Positions 1 through 11,725 of a stretch of DNA of 64,000 bases are shown piece after piece (positions within the stretch are counted from its first letter, which is position 1; each line of letters opens with the position of its first letter). Below the pieces are notes generated by a model, which worked only from the letters and a program-made list of their open reading frames with translations, searched no databases and had not been told where the DNA came from. The DNA is taken from the NCBI GenBank assembly GCA_022559845.1, contig CM040121.1, positions 571,690,140-571,754,139 of the forward strand. Reading direction: 5' to 3'. The translations under genes were made by a program, and so were the position numbers. This DNA is from Amorphophallus konjac. Taxonomy: Eukaryota > Streptophyta > Magnoliopsida > Alismatales > Araceae.

Positions 1-225
1 ACAACAACATTCACTGGAATCATGTTGTTACCATCATCTTCCAAAAAAGAAAATCTATGACAGTGTCAATGAACTATTAAAATAAATCTAACCAGCTTCA
101 GACCATTTACTCTAATTTTTCTTTACTAGCTCAGTTAAGAGCTGATACCTATCAGCATCAATAGAAACTAATATGCCTATATATGTAGACAGACAAATCC
201 TGAATATGTAGCTACAAGTATGGGA
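1..225. other. AT-rich sequence, no gene seen
   Basis: No ORF, splice-compatible exon or repeat was recognised here on either strand. It could be intron of the minus-strand DUF616 gene further right, or intergenic DNA. Confidence 0.4.
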
Positions 226-480
226 ACACTTTTTTTTTGAAAGTGGGTAGTACCACTAATTATATAAAACAAAAAAAAAGTTGCAAGTATAGAGGGAGAG
301 ATCCCACCAAACTCCCACAGACAAAAAGCGGCAGACAACTCTCAGCCCCAGGAGCAAAACAAAGAGAGAAACAAAACTCGGTGTACCCAAGCAATCCACC
401 CACCCCCCAGACACAAACCAACCACCACCACCCCCAAACCTGATAACAGCCCTATTCCACCCTCTCCAACCCACACGACC
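226..480 (-). mobile_element. L1-type LINE 3'-end fragment (minus strand)
   Basis: Read on the minus strand, this ends in a T/A-rich stretch, then the tail motif GTGGTACTACCCACTTTC and a poly-A (poly-T at about 230-238 on the plus strand). The 200 bases before the tail resemble the 3' UTR of the LINE derivative ending at 17490: both have a run like gagagtT-tctgccgCtttttgt followed by a ctccct(c)nntacttg stretch. No coding sequence survives. This is the 3' UTR of a 5'-truncated insertion. The left-hand limit is set by the poly-T; the right-hand limit is approximate. Confidence 0.6.
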
Positions 481-779
481 CTCTCGACAGACCTCAAGAA
501 CCCCTATGTACTCAACCTAACCCCTCGCCTACGCTGGGCACCTCCCCTCAAGAAGTACTTTCACTGTTTTGGCTTCCCTAGACGTATGCGAATACATGTA
601 GTGTAGGCAATGATGCTCAGAAAGGACTAGCCACCTAGGCAAAGCTTTGTCCATGTGTCTTTTCTATTAGCAGGCATATATAACCAAGACAAGGTAACCC
701 CCAAAGCTAGCATGCTAATGAAGTAGGTGCTTGGCCAACAAGGAAACACCCAAAGCATGCTAAATTGACAGTTTGTCAC

Positions 780-1115
780 ATCGTACACATTTAACTCAAT
801 GATTTCTGTGCATTATTTGACCATGGGTGACTGCAAATGGACTAAATTATTCTCATCCTATACAAAATTTAGATGCCTAAATGAAACTCGGCTGTTTGTG
901 ACTCTCTTTGAGTGGGATGTGACCTCTTGTAATCTGCCTGCCAGTGGTTCTTCTCTTTTGTCCTTTTTGGGAGGGGAGTAGCTCTTTCATACCTGCTCGG
1001 TGCCTCTTTTGTATAGGGCCTTGTGTCTTGGGGCTTTCATTCATATACTTGTACATCCCCTAAGGGTGTTTTTATAATATACTGTGGTATCATCCACTTT
1101 TGAAAACAAAAAAAG
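780..1115 (+). mobile_element. LINE 3'-end fragment (plus strand)
   Basis: The stretch ends with GTGGTATCATCCACTTTTG followed by an A-rich run (about 1090-1120). The same tail, with small changes, ends the LINEs at 15403, 17490 and 62792. Upstream is T-rich, non-coding, 3'-UTR-like sequence. The start is approximate. I infer a short, 5'-truncated LINE copy. Confidence 0.5.
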
Positions 1116-1183
1116 AAACATGGCTGCGCACAGAAAAAAAGAGAAAGAAAAAAAGGGCAGAGCATGCGCACAGAAAAAAGGAA

Positions 1184-1420
1184 GAGTCCTGCATGGGCTC
1201 TTCTCTTGCGCAGGAAATTTAAAAAAAAAACAGAGAAAAAAATAGGGAGACAAGAGTCCAAAGCAAAGAGAGAGAAGAAAAGCCAAAAAAAGGGGATAAG
1301 AGTACGTTGGACTCCCTCTCTCACCCAATCCCCTCTCTACTTGCAAGATACAAGGAAGAGAAGGAGAAGAGTCCATCGGACTCTTTCTCTCTCATCCAAT
1401 TTTTTTCTTCCTACTTTTCC

Positions 1421-1460
<40 letters not shown>

Positions 1461-1545
1461 GGAGGTTACCCGGCGGGGGCTGGACCCACCATGGCCCACC
1501 CACCCCCACTCGTTGAGGGCATGGGGAGTCCATCGGACTCAATCG
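1184..1545. repeat. Dispersed palindromic units, core GAGTCC-nnn-GGACTC
   Basis: Perfect or near-perfect palindromes recur here: GAGTCCATCGGACTC at about 1370-1385 and again at about 1526-1541, with weaker forms near 1184-1203 (GAGTCC...GGGCTC) and 1301-1315. Spacing is irregular (roughly 60-155 bases). Each could fold as a 6-bp-stem hairpin. Confidence 0.6.
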
Positions 1546-2014
1546 AAACCCCCACCGGGTTGGATATATCTGCAAACCAAAAAAAGAGAAGAAGAAGGGA
1601 GAAAAAAAAAGAAAGATAAAACTCCATCGAGTGGGGTATGTTTGCAAAAAAAAAGTGAGAGGATGCAGGGGCATGTTTGCAATACAAAAAATTCATCCCC
1701 ACCAAACAAGAACATATTTACAAACCAAAAACTACATAATGCCCACTGTGGAGGGGTACTTTTGCAAAATAGAATGTTCATTTAAAAGGCCATTTATGCA
1801 AGCAGAAAATCAGATAAACCCTAATTGGGTGGGGATTTTTTGCAAACCTAAAAATGGAGTAGACCACCAATGGGTGGGGCACTTTCGCAAAAGATAGAGA
1901 AGAGAGAAGCAGGATGCACCCCCTTCTCTCTAACCCCCCCCTCCAGTGGAGTTTTAAAAACTCCCACCTTGGGAATGTAACTACCCGCCCGGTGGAGGTG
2001 GGACCCACGAGGGC

Positions 2015-2022
2015 TATAAATA
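2015..2022 (+). promoter_or_regulatory. TATA box of the LTR-like block
   Basis: TATAAATA lies in the context GGGCTATAAATACCC, the usual form of a plant RNA polymerase II TATA box and of plant LTR promoters. The sequence 25-35 bases downstream would be the start of the R region if this is an LTR. No downstream gene uses it. Confidence 0.4.
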
Positions 2023-2379
2023 CCCACCTCAAGGTTGCGGAAAGGAGAGAAGAAAATCTCAGAGTGAGGACCACAAGGTGAAGGTGCGCCCTGCCTTCCT
2101 CTCTCTTTGGCCCTCTGGGCTCTGTTGGTTTATGGCTGGTCCATTGAACCATGATAGCCCTCAATAGTCATATGATCCATGGTCCATGAACCATTAATTT
2201 ACACCAACATCATACTGAAATTATGTCATTATGTCATAGTACTATTTTTATTTCATGCCATGTTATGTAACATAATTATGACGCATAATCAAGACATAAT
2301 AAATTTCAACCAATCTATGTAAATAACATAATTAATTGACTGTTGATCATATGGTACAGTCAATCAAGTCCTATCAATG

Positions 2380-2960
2380 TGCCACAACTTAGTCGGCCTA
2401 ATCAAATGTGTTAATTGATGATTTGTGATCAACGTGGCCCAGTCGATTAACACAATCAACCTTGATTTGATGAGCCATGATTAATGTGGCTTAGTCAATT
2501 AATAGAATTAATAGACCATTGATCATATGGTCCGATCGATCAAAGTCCAATCAATAGACTACGGCTTAGCCGGTTCGGTAAAATGTTACAATTGATGAAC
2601 CACGATCAACACGGCTTAATCAATTAACACAATTAATCAATCGTAGACTTCATGGTCTGATCAATTAAGTCCAATAAACACATTGTGACTTAGCTAGTCC
2701 AGTCAAAAATTACAATTGATGAACCACTATCAATGTGGCTTAGTCAATTAACACAATTAATCGACCATAGACCACATGGTCCAATTGATGAACCATGGAC
2801 ATACGGCTCGGTCAATTAATCCAATTGATGGACCGTGGACAACATGGCTCGACCAACCAACCCAATTGATGGTCACAATCCACATGGCTTGGTCAACTAA
2901 TCCAATACTAGATCATGGCTCACTCAACTCGGTCAATTGTCACAATTGATGGACCGTGGC
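2380..2960. repeat. Diverged tandem repeat with AATTGATGAACC / GGCTTAGTCAATTAA motifs
   Basis: The phrases ACAATTGATGAACCACGATC and GGCTTAGTCAATTAACACAA return several times (about 2410, 2470, 2587, 2711, 2790, 2850, 2870), about 124 bases apart in the clearest pair, with many substitutions. It is AT-rich and non-coding on both strands. Confidence 0.6.
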
Positions 2961-3120
2961 CAGCACGGCCTGTTCAATCAGCTTAATTAGCAGACGACGG
3001 CTTCTATAGCTTAGTCATTTTTTTGTAAATGGAATGTTATCCAATTATTGTAACTTCATGTACAGCATCATATCAATACATATTTATTATTCGTGTTCCA
3101 GCTTGTGTCTACAACTTGTG

Positions 3121-4553
3121 GTTTGTTTTGCTTTGCAACGACATTCCTGATTTCATGGTACACAAAACCACCCGATATGGTAGCAGCTGATGTCGGGACG
3201 GTTTGGCTAGTTTTATCCTCGAATCGGTCAGTCTGCAGTAAAAAAAAAAATGGATGAACCGGAGCTGCACCAGCCGATTCGGCCGATACACCCCAGTCCG
3301 TCCGTTGTGCTCTCACGGGCTGCACTTTGTCACTGCCAGAGAGAGGAACAATCGGCCACCCGCAACCGCTGCAGCCTCATGCTCCTCCTGCTGCCGCAGC
3401 CAGCCACCAGGAAGCACACCATGAACTGCTGCGAACGATCGACCCCACTAAGCCCACATCTGCTCCTCCACGGTTCCACCCACAGACACACTCGCAGGCC
3501 GCAGCACCAGCTGAGGCAGATGAGCTTGCCGGCCACCTCGACGTCGGCGACTGCCGCTAGCCACTGCCGACGAGCAGATCTGGCCACCGGCAACCAGATC
3601 CGGCCATTTTCTCGCCAGAAAATTCCATTTTTCAATTAAGACAGTAAAAAAAATTACTCACAAAATACTGTTAAATAAAATTATAAATGGATTAATTGGG
3701 GTTTTAATGAGTGCTCAATTGCACTCTAACTTAATTTAAAGGGTTCTTTAGTTTTCGGCCCGTAAAAAAATATCAATATTAGGAATAAGCCCCCTAATCC
3801 ACTTATTTTGTTATTAGCCACCCAAATCTTCTCCGTTACACGAAAAAGCTCCTGTCATTGGTCTCCGTAAAAGAAAGTCAGATTAACCTAACCCAACCAT
3901 CGTCTAGCCTAACCCGGAAGTGGAAAGGACAGTAAGGCCCTTAAGTAACCCCCTTCAACCTGTGAGTGCCAATATGGGATTAGAGAGAGAGAGAGAGAGT
4001 GAGAGAGAGAATGGGAGGGGAGATAGAGAGTGAGAGAGAGAGAGAGAGGAGGGGAGGCCGCCGATGGGGTCTCCCCCCCAAGCGCCGGCACCCCCACCAG
4101 AGAGAGAGAGAGAAGACCCCCTCCTTGCATTGCCACCCCCCCCCCCAGGTCGCCCAGCCCCACCAAAAAAGGATCCCTTTCTTATGCAGCCACCAACTGG
4201 CACAAGTGGCAAAAGAAGAGGAAGCAGAAGCAGCAGCAACCATTTTTTTGCGTTGATTAGAGGTAACATGGTAAATTTATAGGGGATTACTGAAGAATGC
4301 TATTATGCAGCCTTGCTGCACAGTACATCAGCCGTCCGATCAAGAATGGATGGTTGCTTTCCAAAAAAATGGGCGTGTGCAGGTGGAAGCACAAACACCA
4401 TCTGATTGTGCTAGACAGTCCCTAGATGGTTTGTTTCTGTTAAAAGCTATCAATTAGATGATTCTTAGCCTATCAAAGGCAATTCCTATAAGACTTTGCA
4501 TGTGTCATGCACAGTGTGCATCTTAAAAACTAAGCCATCCATGCTGGTCAAAT
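3121..4553. other. No gene seen; GA microsatellites and low-complexity sequence
   Basis: The stretch has open frames (for example 3250-3639) but they are proline/histidine/serine-rich translations without a recognisable domain. 3984-4110 is a set of imperfect (GA)n runs followed by a C-rich tract (about 4136-4146). The last bases (4542-4553) read TGCTGGTCAAAT and probably are the 5' target-site duplication of the LINE that follows. Confidence 0.4.
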
Positions 4554-4582
4554 AATGTGAAGAGAAGCTATGGGGAAACAAG

Positions 4583-6430
4583 ATGTTTCGCTGGGGTGGG
4601 TTCCCATCAAAGCGCGTCTCTGGTGTGAACGGCAGGGGAGGTGAACGTCAAGCCTTCAAGGGGGAGGGACAAGGTCGTAGGCCGTTCTGCTTCCGGTGCC
4701 GGAGGGCTGGTCATTTGCAAGACAAATGTAGGCAGTCGCGGCTGGAAGGGAAGAGATCCCACGCATGTGGTTTGCAACAAGGCAATGGGAGCCCCGCTGG
4801 TGGCAGAGCCATAACAGTGCATCGATGTTGGTAGTGTCCCGCTAGAGATGGTCGAGGGCTGGCTCTGCGGGCTTCGCAGATGCATGTGGGTACAGCCGGT
4901 GGAGAGGGGGGGTCATCTCTGGCAAGGTCAAGGCAATGCTAGATGATAGGTGTGAGGAGGGAAGCCCTTGGGAGGTTCGTCAGCTCTCCACATCGAGCTT
5001 TCTGGAGGTTGAGAGTCAGGAGGAGGCAATTGGGGCGGCAGAGATAGAGGCTGGGTACTTGGTGGTGGACGATACCCTCCTGCATTTCCATCAGTGGTCT
5101 CTGGAGAGGGGCACATACCTCAACCCGAGGCAGATGACTCTCCGGAGTCCATATAACAACAGGGGGGATCCCACTCGCCTTATGCGACAAGAAGAGCGTT
5201 GATTAGATTGTCCGGAGCTTTGGCACCTTGGATCCGGGAAGCCTGCACCTTGTGCCGTGAGGAGAGCTCACAACGGTTGAAAGCCATTCGAGTGAGCAGT
5301 CCGGCGGTGGTGCCTCCAATCGTTATGCTCAACTTCGTCGGCCAAGCTTTTGTGGTCAGGCGCACAGTCCAACTAGAGGGGCATAGGCGGCGGCCACCTG
5401 GGCTAGGGCATCCTGGTCCTGGGCAAGAGGAGGAAGAAGGAGGCGTCGTTGGGGTACCTGGAGGTCAGAGGGAGCCCAATTCAAATTTAAATTGGATCGG
5501 GAAGCGGTAAACCAGATCGGGCGGTACGGGCGGTTCAGAATCCAGACCCGACATTCAATTACCTAGCTAGCTGACGGGTCCCGGTGACTTACCCGTATCT
5601 GACAAGGCAGTTCATCCTGGGTCCGAGAGTCTCAGTACTCTATTTCTTCCCCGCCTGGCTTCACCGACTTGCCCCTTGTCTTCGTCGCAGGGTAGGGCCA
5701 TCTACAACACGGTCCGTGGGGGGTCTATAGTTGCCGAAGTGGTAGCAACAACTTCCAAGGATGTTCTCTCTGGCAAGCGAAGGATGTCAGAGTCCATGGC
5801 AGGCGCAGGAAGAATCATCGGTTGGCCGGAGTTGTTGCCACTCAGCGTGGAGTGCTCGATGTTGGGTGCGCAGGTGGAAGCTGCTCTCATCGGACCCAAG
5901 GATCGTCCAGTGTCGAATTTCACTGTTGTGGCGATCTCTTCACCAATGGCAACCCATGGCTTTCTCCAAGTGCAAGAGGAGCCCCCCTCCTTCGCACCAT
6001 TTGCCCTGATGTGGCAGGGGGAAGCGGGCATTCCCAAAGGGCTTTCTCAGTCGGACGAAGCACAAGCCACCTCTCTCCCGGCGGTGGTAAGCAGCAGAAG
6101 ACTCCCTCACCTTCCATACTGGAGAAAATGATCCTAGAGATGACGAGTGTCTTTGGAGATGCGGTGGAAGAGGAAGTAGAAGGGGAGGGTCGAGAGAGGA
6201 TATATAGGTTAGGTTGGGTAAGGAGGAGATTAAGGAGATGGTGGGGGAGGTGGAGAAACTGGTGAAGGACATGTGTGGGAGCTAGCGGAGAGGATGGGGG
6301 TATCTTTTGGGGGATGGACAAGGAGTTAAAAGGTGTTTTACCAAGACTCAGAAAAAAATGGCTTATCAACTTAGCGAGGGAGGCTAGAGAAGGGAGATCA
6401 CAAAAAAGGGTGAAGGGGAGGGTGTAGAGG
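4583..6430 (+). pseudogene. LINE A ORF1 (RNA-binding, zinc-knuckle protein), decayed
   Basis: The longest frame (4583-4834) carries a zinc knuckle, CFRCRRAGHLQDKC (C-X2-C-X4-H-X4-C), as in the ORF1 protein of plant L1 LINEs, which coats the LINE RNA. Further pieces in other frames follow: 4936-5202, 5199-5510, 5676-6131. The end (about 6220-6270) has the phrase GAGATTAAGGAGATGGTGGG, which returns near the ORF1 ends at 16780 (LINE B) and 55095 (LINE C), so the three belong to one family. Stops and frameshifts interrupt it repeatedly. The boundaries are approximate. Confidence 0.6.
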
Positions 6431-8659
6431 GCGAAGAGGGAAGGGGTGTGATGCTAGAGGAGGGGGGAGGACTTCAATTGTGTCCTTATGAGGATCATCT
6501 CCTGGAATATGGAAGGGATTGATGAGGGTGAGAAGAGGAGGGCAGTGAGGGAGCTAGTAAGAAGGTGTACAGTTGATGTTCTATGTATTCAAGATTCCAA
6601 GTGTGAGGGAGATGAGGAGTCTATCATGAGGGAGATAGAGGGACAAGGTGGTCGAAGGGGGTGGCCTCTCCAGCTGTGTGGAGGTTAAGAGGCATAATGG
6701 TATTATGGAACCAATTTGAGGTAGAAGAGGTGGTAGAGGATAGGCAAGTTGGTAGCGGAGCTATTTCTCTCACTTTCGAAATATGGCACCCCCTTCCCTG
6801 ATAAAAATTTACCTATCTGAGAGCATCACATCATGCATATATCGTTGTGAGAAGGATCAATTGCAAAGCACTAAAAGCCCAAACCATCGTTGTGTCCAAT
6901 ATAAACAACCATAATATTTACATCGAACATAAGCATAAACAAAATGTCATCAGTCTCTTCATATACAACACTATGCATCATTAGTCTAAGGTACAGTCAT
7001 TTTACAAAATATTGCAGATTGTCCCCAAGATCCAGACTTTTCATACATTGATTCACAAAAACTTAAACTTACAAGGGCTACCTAGTCAAAATATCTCAAG
7101 ATCCTTTCTTTCTACAGTGCTGCCCGGACTCCAGAGTATACTTCACTGTTTCCCTAAAATTTGTTGAAATCATGCACGTGAGTCCTAAAACCCAGTAGGC
7201 ATTAAAACCAAAATCATGATTACCATATAATAGCCTTTGCAAATCGCGTAATATTTCTAAATTAATCATCAATCCTGATGATGTCATACATACGTCATAA
7301 ATTCAAAGGAGTAATTAATTGAGCATAGCAGATCTCAACTTACAGAAACTATATTTATCCAATTTAGATGTTGGATAATGCAAATCTTATAAATAGCTTA
7401 CATATGGCTTGCCAACCTTTCAGACATGTCATGACTTATTCAAATGATTTTAATATGTCAATCATATAGAAGCAAGTCTTTCTAAACATATCAGAATTCA
7501 TGTCTCAAACCTGAACTTAGTTCAGTTTATGAATGTTAACATAATCATATAATGCACATATTACTTATCACATATCAGACATGCATCCAGCCACCATTTA
7601 AGAAGTATCAAACACAACCAAGGCGCACATACGTAGGCAAGCTTAGACAAATGGCCTAACCGTGGGGGTTTGTCAGCCTTGATCAGCCTTGATCTATTAC
7701 GTAAGATCGGGAGTAAATGCCCCACCATTCCCCATATTATTTCCTTATCCTAGGTTCCAATTTCAAATAGAAGTTCGTTTGTCATAGGACATAGACCCAA
7801 TCCCGTAACGAATGCTAGCTACGGTTAATCGTCCCACGCCTCCTTATGATGGCACTATCCATGTGCATAACTTTATGCAAGTTTCTTTAACAAATTCTTA
7901 TCTGGATATTTAATATTACAGACTGAACAAAAAGGGGTGATGTATTAGCTGAAGTTGATGACCAATCAGAACGTATATCAAAAGATCAGATCATAACATA
8001 TCTTTCATGGTTCTAATCATGGATATGCATCTTGATGTGCATATAAACCTTAATTATTTCATGAAATTCTTGAACATAAGAATTCAATTTCTAATATGAA
8101 AGTACTATCAAAACAATATACATAAGGAATAACATGTACTCGGTCCATCATGGGCCTACCTTAAAGGTTCTTAGATTTTATAATTCTTCCTGCTCATCTT
8201 TCTACGTATCTCAAGCACCAAGACATTCTTTCTTTCCTCTTCTTCTTCCTTCTCTTACCATATCCTTTAATCTAGCGAGATAAGTATAGACTTATTTATA
8301 TAGCCATAGCCTTTAACCTGCCATAATACTTTACTCTTGCCACCGTCATAGAAATTTAATCATTATCATTATCACAAGACTTATTATAATTTCAATCTTT
8401 TTTCTTAATCAATATAATCTTTTTCTTAGTCAGTTTATGGGATTAGTGTTCTTTCATATAATAACCTTAGTAAGGGTAGTTTGGTAACTTTCATGCTTTC
8501 TCCAATCTCATGACGCCAACCAACTACATATTTATGTACATACTTATCCCAGATAAGGACATATCATCAAGAACTCCTTGTATCTTCTAGAAATCTGTCA
8601 CCTACGATCCACCTATCTTCATCTAAAAATATGTATTATGTATTTCTCGTCATTTATCT

Positions 8660-8960
8660 CTTCATCCATTTCTTCATCGTCCAACTGCATTGTACATATT
8701 TGTATCGTCTAAATTCTATATAAGAGTCTATATCGTCTACTTTCTCTTCTACCGTCTAAATACTCTGTCTATACTCGTTTTATCGAAATCCGCATCGTCT
8801 AATTACATGGTCTAAGTCAAACATCCCATCGCCTAAGTTGTTTCGTCTAACTTTGTCGTTCACCGTTCAAATTGGACGATCCATCATCCAACGCTTGCAC
8901 CGTGTAACTTCCATCGTCTAACTGCTATCGTCTAAGTCCCGTCGCTTCATTGTTAATCGT
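8660..8960. repeat. Short interspersed repeat, core ATCGTCTAA
   Basis: ATCGTCTAA or variants (TCGTCTAC, CGTCCAAC) recur about every 20-35 bases, around a dozen times. A small outlier of the same motif family, including GGACGATCCATCGTCCAAC, is at 11861-11879, matching GGACGATCCATCATCCAAC at 8872-8890. It lies within the solo-LTR-like insertion. Confidence 0.6.
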
Positions 8961-9799
8961 CTACTTTTATACCATTGTTTACATGCGAAAAATAAATAAA
9001 AATGCGGGCACACTGATGATGAATTAAAATTTGAGTGGCTTTGGGGTATCATCAGCATGTTTATTTGCATTTCTTTATTTCACGTTTTAGGTTTATCAGA
9101 CGATTTAGGATTCGTGTACATGACTTTTTCTCACCGACTGGAGTCGATGTTAATTTACATCAGTACAAGTCCGAACACCTTTGATTAACTGTCGAATAAC
9201 ACCTTCTGCCTCTGTACATTGTGACATAAATGATCTCCCATTACGGGTACATACTCTTGCAAAGAAATTTGAAGACTTTATTTCTTTGAACATATGTGAT
9301 TTGAATTACAATCGGTCTTTCAAGACCTCTACGTATGGTCCCGACTATGTAATCGGGTTTTCAAGATAACATCCGATCGCAACCAAAGCCTTTGAATTTG
9401 CTTCAGTCTGCATTTGGATCTTTGAATTTGATTTCGTCTTGATCAAGTCGTTGAATTTACTTTTATCCCCTGATCGATTGTTGAATTTGAATTCCGTCAG
9501 GATCGAACCATTGAATCACCAAGACGATCACTATTGGTATATCAGATTTGTTTCATGGTCATGACCACTCTTTTGATTGTAATTGGACCCTTAAGTTGCC
9601 TTGGTGTCCATAAAGGACATTCCCGCCTGAGACGGGTTATATTGGTAATTTTCCCTCCATCAGGGTATTTCTGCAATTTTCCCAAACTTTGGGATGCTCT
9701 TGTAGTTTCAGGAAGACTCCGGACATTTCTGCCTTTTTGGACATATCTGTCATTTCTCAACTTCCTGAGCATTCTTGTCATTCTTACTTTTCAGCATAT

Positions 9800-10170
9800 A
9801 TTTGACATTTCTTGACTTCTCAGAGATAGCCCCGTCATGTCTTGACTTCCTGGACGTATCGGCCACTTCTTGATTTTTTCGGAGATAGTCCCGTCACTTC
9901 TTGACTTCCTGGACATGTCTATCATTTCTTGACTTTTTAGAGATTGCCCCGTCGTTTGACTTCCTGGGCGCTCCTGACTTCCTTTCTTGACTTCTCGGAA
10001 ATAGCCCCGTCATTTGACTTCCTGGACATTCCTCGTCTTCATTTCTTGACTTCTCGGAAATAACCCTATCATTTGACTTCCTGGGCGTTCCTCGTCTTGA
10101 TTTCTTGACTTCTCGGAAATAAATCCGTCATTTGACTTCTTGGGTATTTCTCGTCTTGATTTCTTTTGAC
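9800..10170. repeat. Tandem repeat, TTGACTTCCTGG / CTTGACTTCTCGGAAATA
   Basis: Units of roughly 55-65 bases contain TTGACTTCCTGG followed by CTTGACTTCTCGGAAATAG and CCCCGTCATTTG. At least six imperfect copies run from about 9810 to 10150. No coding frame is shared by the copies. Confidence 0.7.
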
Positions 10171-10499
10171 TTTCCAAGGTTCATTTGTAATTTCACCATT
10201 TTTAAGTTTCCGGACATGATAGCTCTCGACCATAAAAAAGATACACGAATTTAGATGGTTAGCCATAAGCCGAACTCAGGAGAGCGCTCATCGCTTCAGG
10301 GAAGGACATGGTCTCGCTCCACCGAGCCGTGCAAACGGTGCCAACCGGAACAAGAGCATTCTTTGGTGATTTTGAGACAAATCGAGAACCTTGTGCAGTT
10401 TCTAAACTGAACAATAACTTTCATGCAACTTTCCCACAAATGTGGTATTTCCATAATTTTCTGATATTTTTAGGGTCTTTTTGCATTTTCCCACCATTG

Positions 10500-10990
10500 G
10501 GGGTATTTTTGTAATTGTCCCGTCATCGGGGTATTTCTATAATTTTTCCGTCATCGAGAGTATTTCTGAAAATTTTCCGCCACCGGAGGCATTTCTGTAA
10601 TTTTTCACAACCAGGGGATATTTTTGTAATTTTCTGACCACCCGAGATATTTCTGCATCTTTTCTGACCACTGGGGTTATTTCTACAATTTTTTCCACAA
10701 TCAAGGGTATTTCTACAATTTCCTGACCACTGAGGGTATTTCTGCAATTTTCCTGACCACCCGGGATATTTCTGCAATTTTTCTGCCATCGGGGGCATTT
10801 CTGTTATTTTCCACCATCGGAGGATATTTCTATAATTTTCCCGTCATCGAGGGCATTTATGCAATTTTTCTACCCTCAGGGGTATTTCTGTATTTTTTTC
10901 ACATCAATGTATTTCTGCAATTTTTCCCCTTAAGGAGTTTTTTCTGCAATTTCTATCCTTCAAGGGATTTTTCTGCAATTTCTGAAATTT
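10500..10990. repeat. Tandem repeat, GGGGTATTTCTGCAATTTT, about 40-bp period
   Basis: About twelve imperfect units of the form CATCGGGGGTATTTCTGCAA followed by TTTTC(C) run through this stretch, with an open frame on the minus strand that reflects the repeat only. A few outlying units are visible earlier (about 9650-9680 and 10440-10510). This is minisatellite structure inside the solo-LTR-like insertion. Confidence 0.75.
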
Positions 10991-11280
10991 ATTCATGACC
11001 TTATGCTATTTATGAAGTTCATTTGATTTCTCCATCATTTTAGCAATCTTACTTCACCACAAGGGTAATATCTCTAGTGATAGGGACATGTATGTAATAT
11101 ACCCCCTTGTGTTTTTTTTTTCAACGACAAAGCACAAGCTGTTCTTCTTTTTTTCTTTTTTGACTTGGGCCTCTTAGAAGCTCACCAAGTCTTTCTCATG
11201 CGGGGGTTCTCTCCAGTCTCTTCCCTCTTGCCTCCTCTCTTCTCCTTGGAGCTCTAGGCTCCATTTTATAGAAGGTGGAA

Positions 11281-11725
11281 GTGGACCGGAGGCTAGGTGG
11301 CTCCGGTGGAAGCACCCCCTCCGGTGGAAGTCCAAGGGACAAGGTAACCTTTCCCCTCCCTCCTTCAGTTTTTTTCTTTTGCTATTTTCTTTTTTTATTT
11401 TCCTCGCGTGACAGCAAAAAATGGAGGGGGGAACCCCCCTCCGGTGGTACAATGACCGGAGGGGGTCCCTCCAGTCAAAACAGTACCGGAGGGGGTTCCC
11501 CCTCCGATTTGACTGGGACCGGAGGCCCCCCTTCGGTCACACCTGCACCGGAGGACCCCCTCCGGTGCACATGCAACCGGAGGGGGACCCCCTCCGGTTT
11601 GCAAACCACCAGAGGGGGGGGACTCCCTCCGGTCTAGTGCAACCGGAGGGGGGTTCCCCCGCCGGGCAAACCTGCACTGGAGGACCCCCTCCGGTTTGCA
11701 AACCACCGGAGGGGGGGGCTCCCTC
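11281..11725. repeat. Array of palindromic units, core ACCGGAGGGGG-(n)-CCCCCTCCGGT
   Basis: About ten units of 30-45 bases each contain an inverted repeat CCGGAGG...CCTCCGG, often with stems of 10 or more bases, separated by short spacers such as TTGCAAACCACC. Open frames on both strands are by-products of the repeat and of its GC content. The array lies about 0.4 kb inside the TGTAACACC end of the insertion. Confidence 0.85.

Larger units (their letters stand above)
1116..3120 (+). repeat. LTR-like block (probable solo LTR), plus orientation
   Basis: A non-coding block has the architecture of a plant LTR. It starts purine-rich, then has hairpin-forming units (1184-1545), a CT microsatellite (1425-1458), repeated TTTGCAAA-containing segments (1560-1895), a good TATA box (2015), a diverged tandem-repeat region (2380-2960) and a T-rich polyadenylation-like end near 3060-3110. 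No gag or pol is present, and I could not fix TG/CA termini or a target-site duplication. Calling it a solo LTR is inference; a composite of several repeats is the alternative. Confidence 0.35.

Noticed and set aside
3250..3639. 129-residue frame MDEPELHQPIRP
   Set aside because: No recognisable domain, His/Arg/Ser-rich composition, a competing minus-strand frame, no splice or promoter context.
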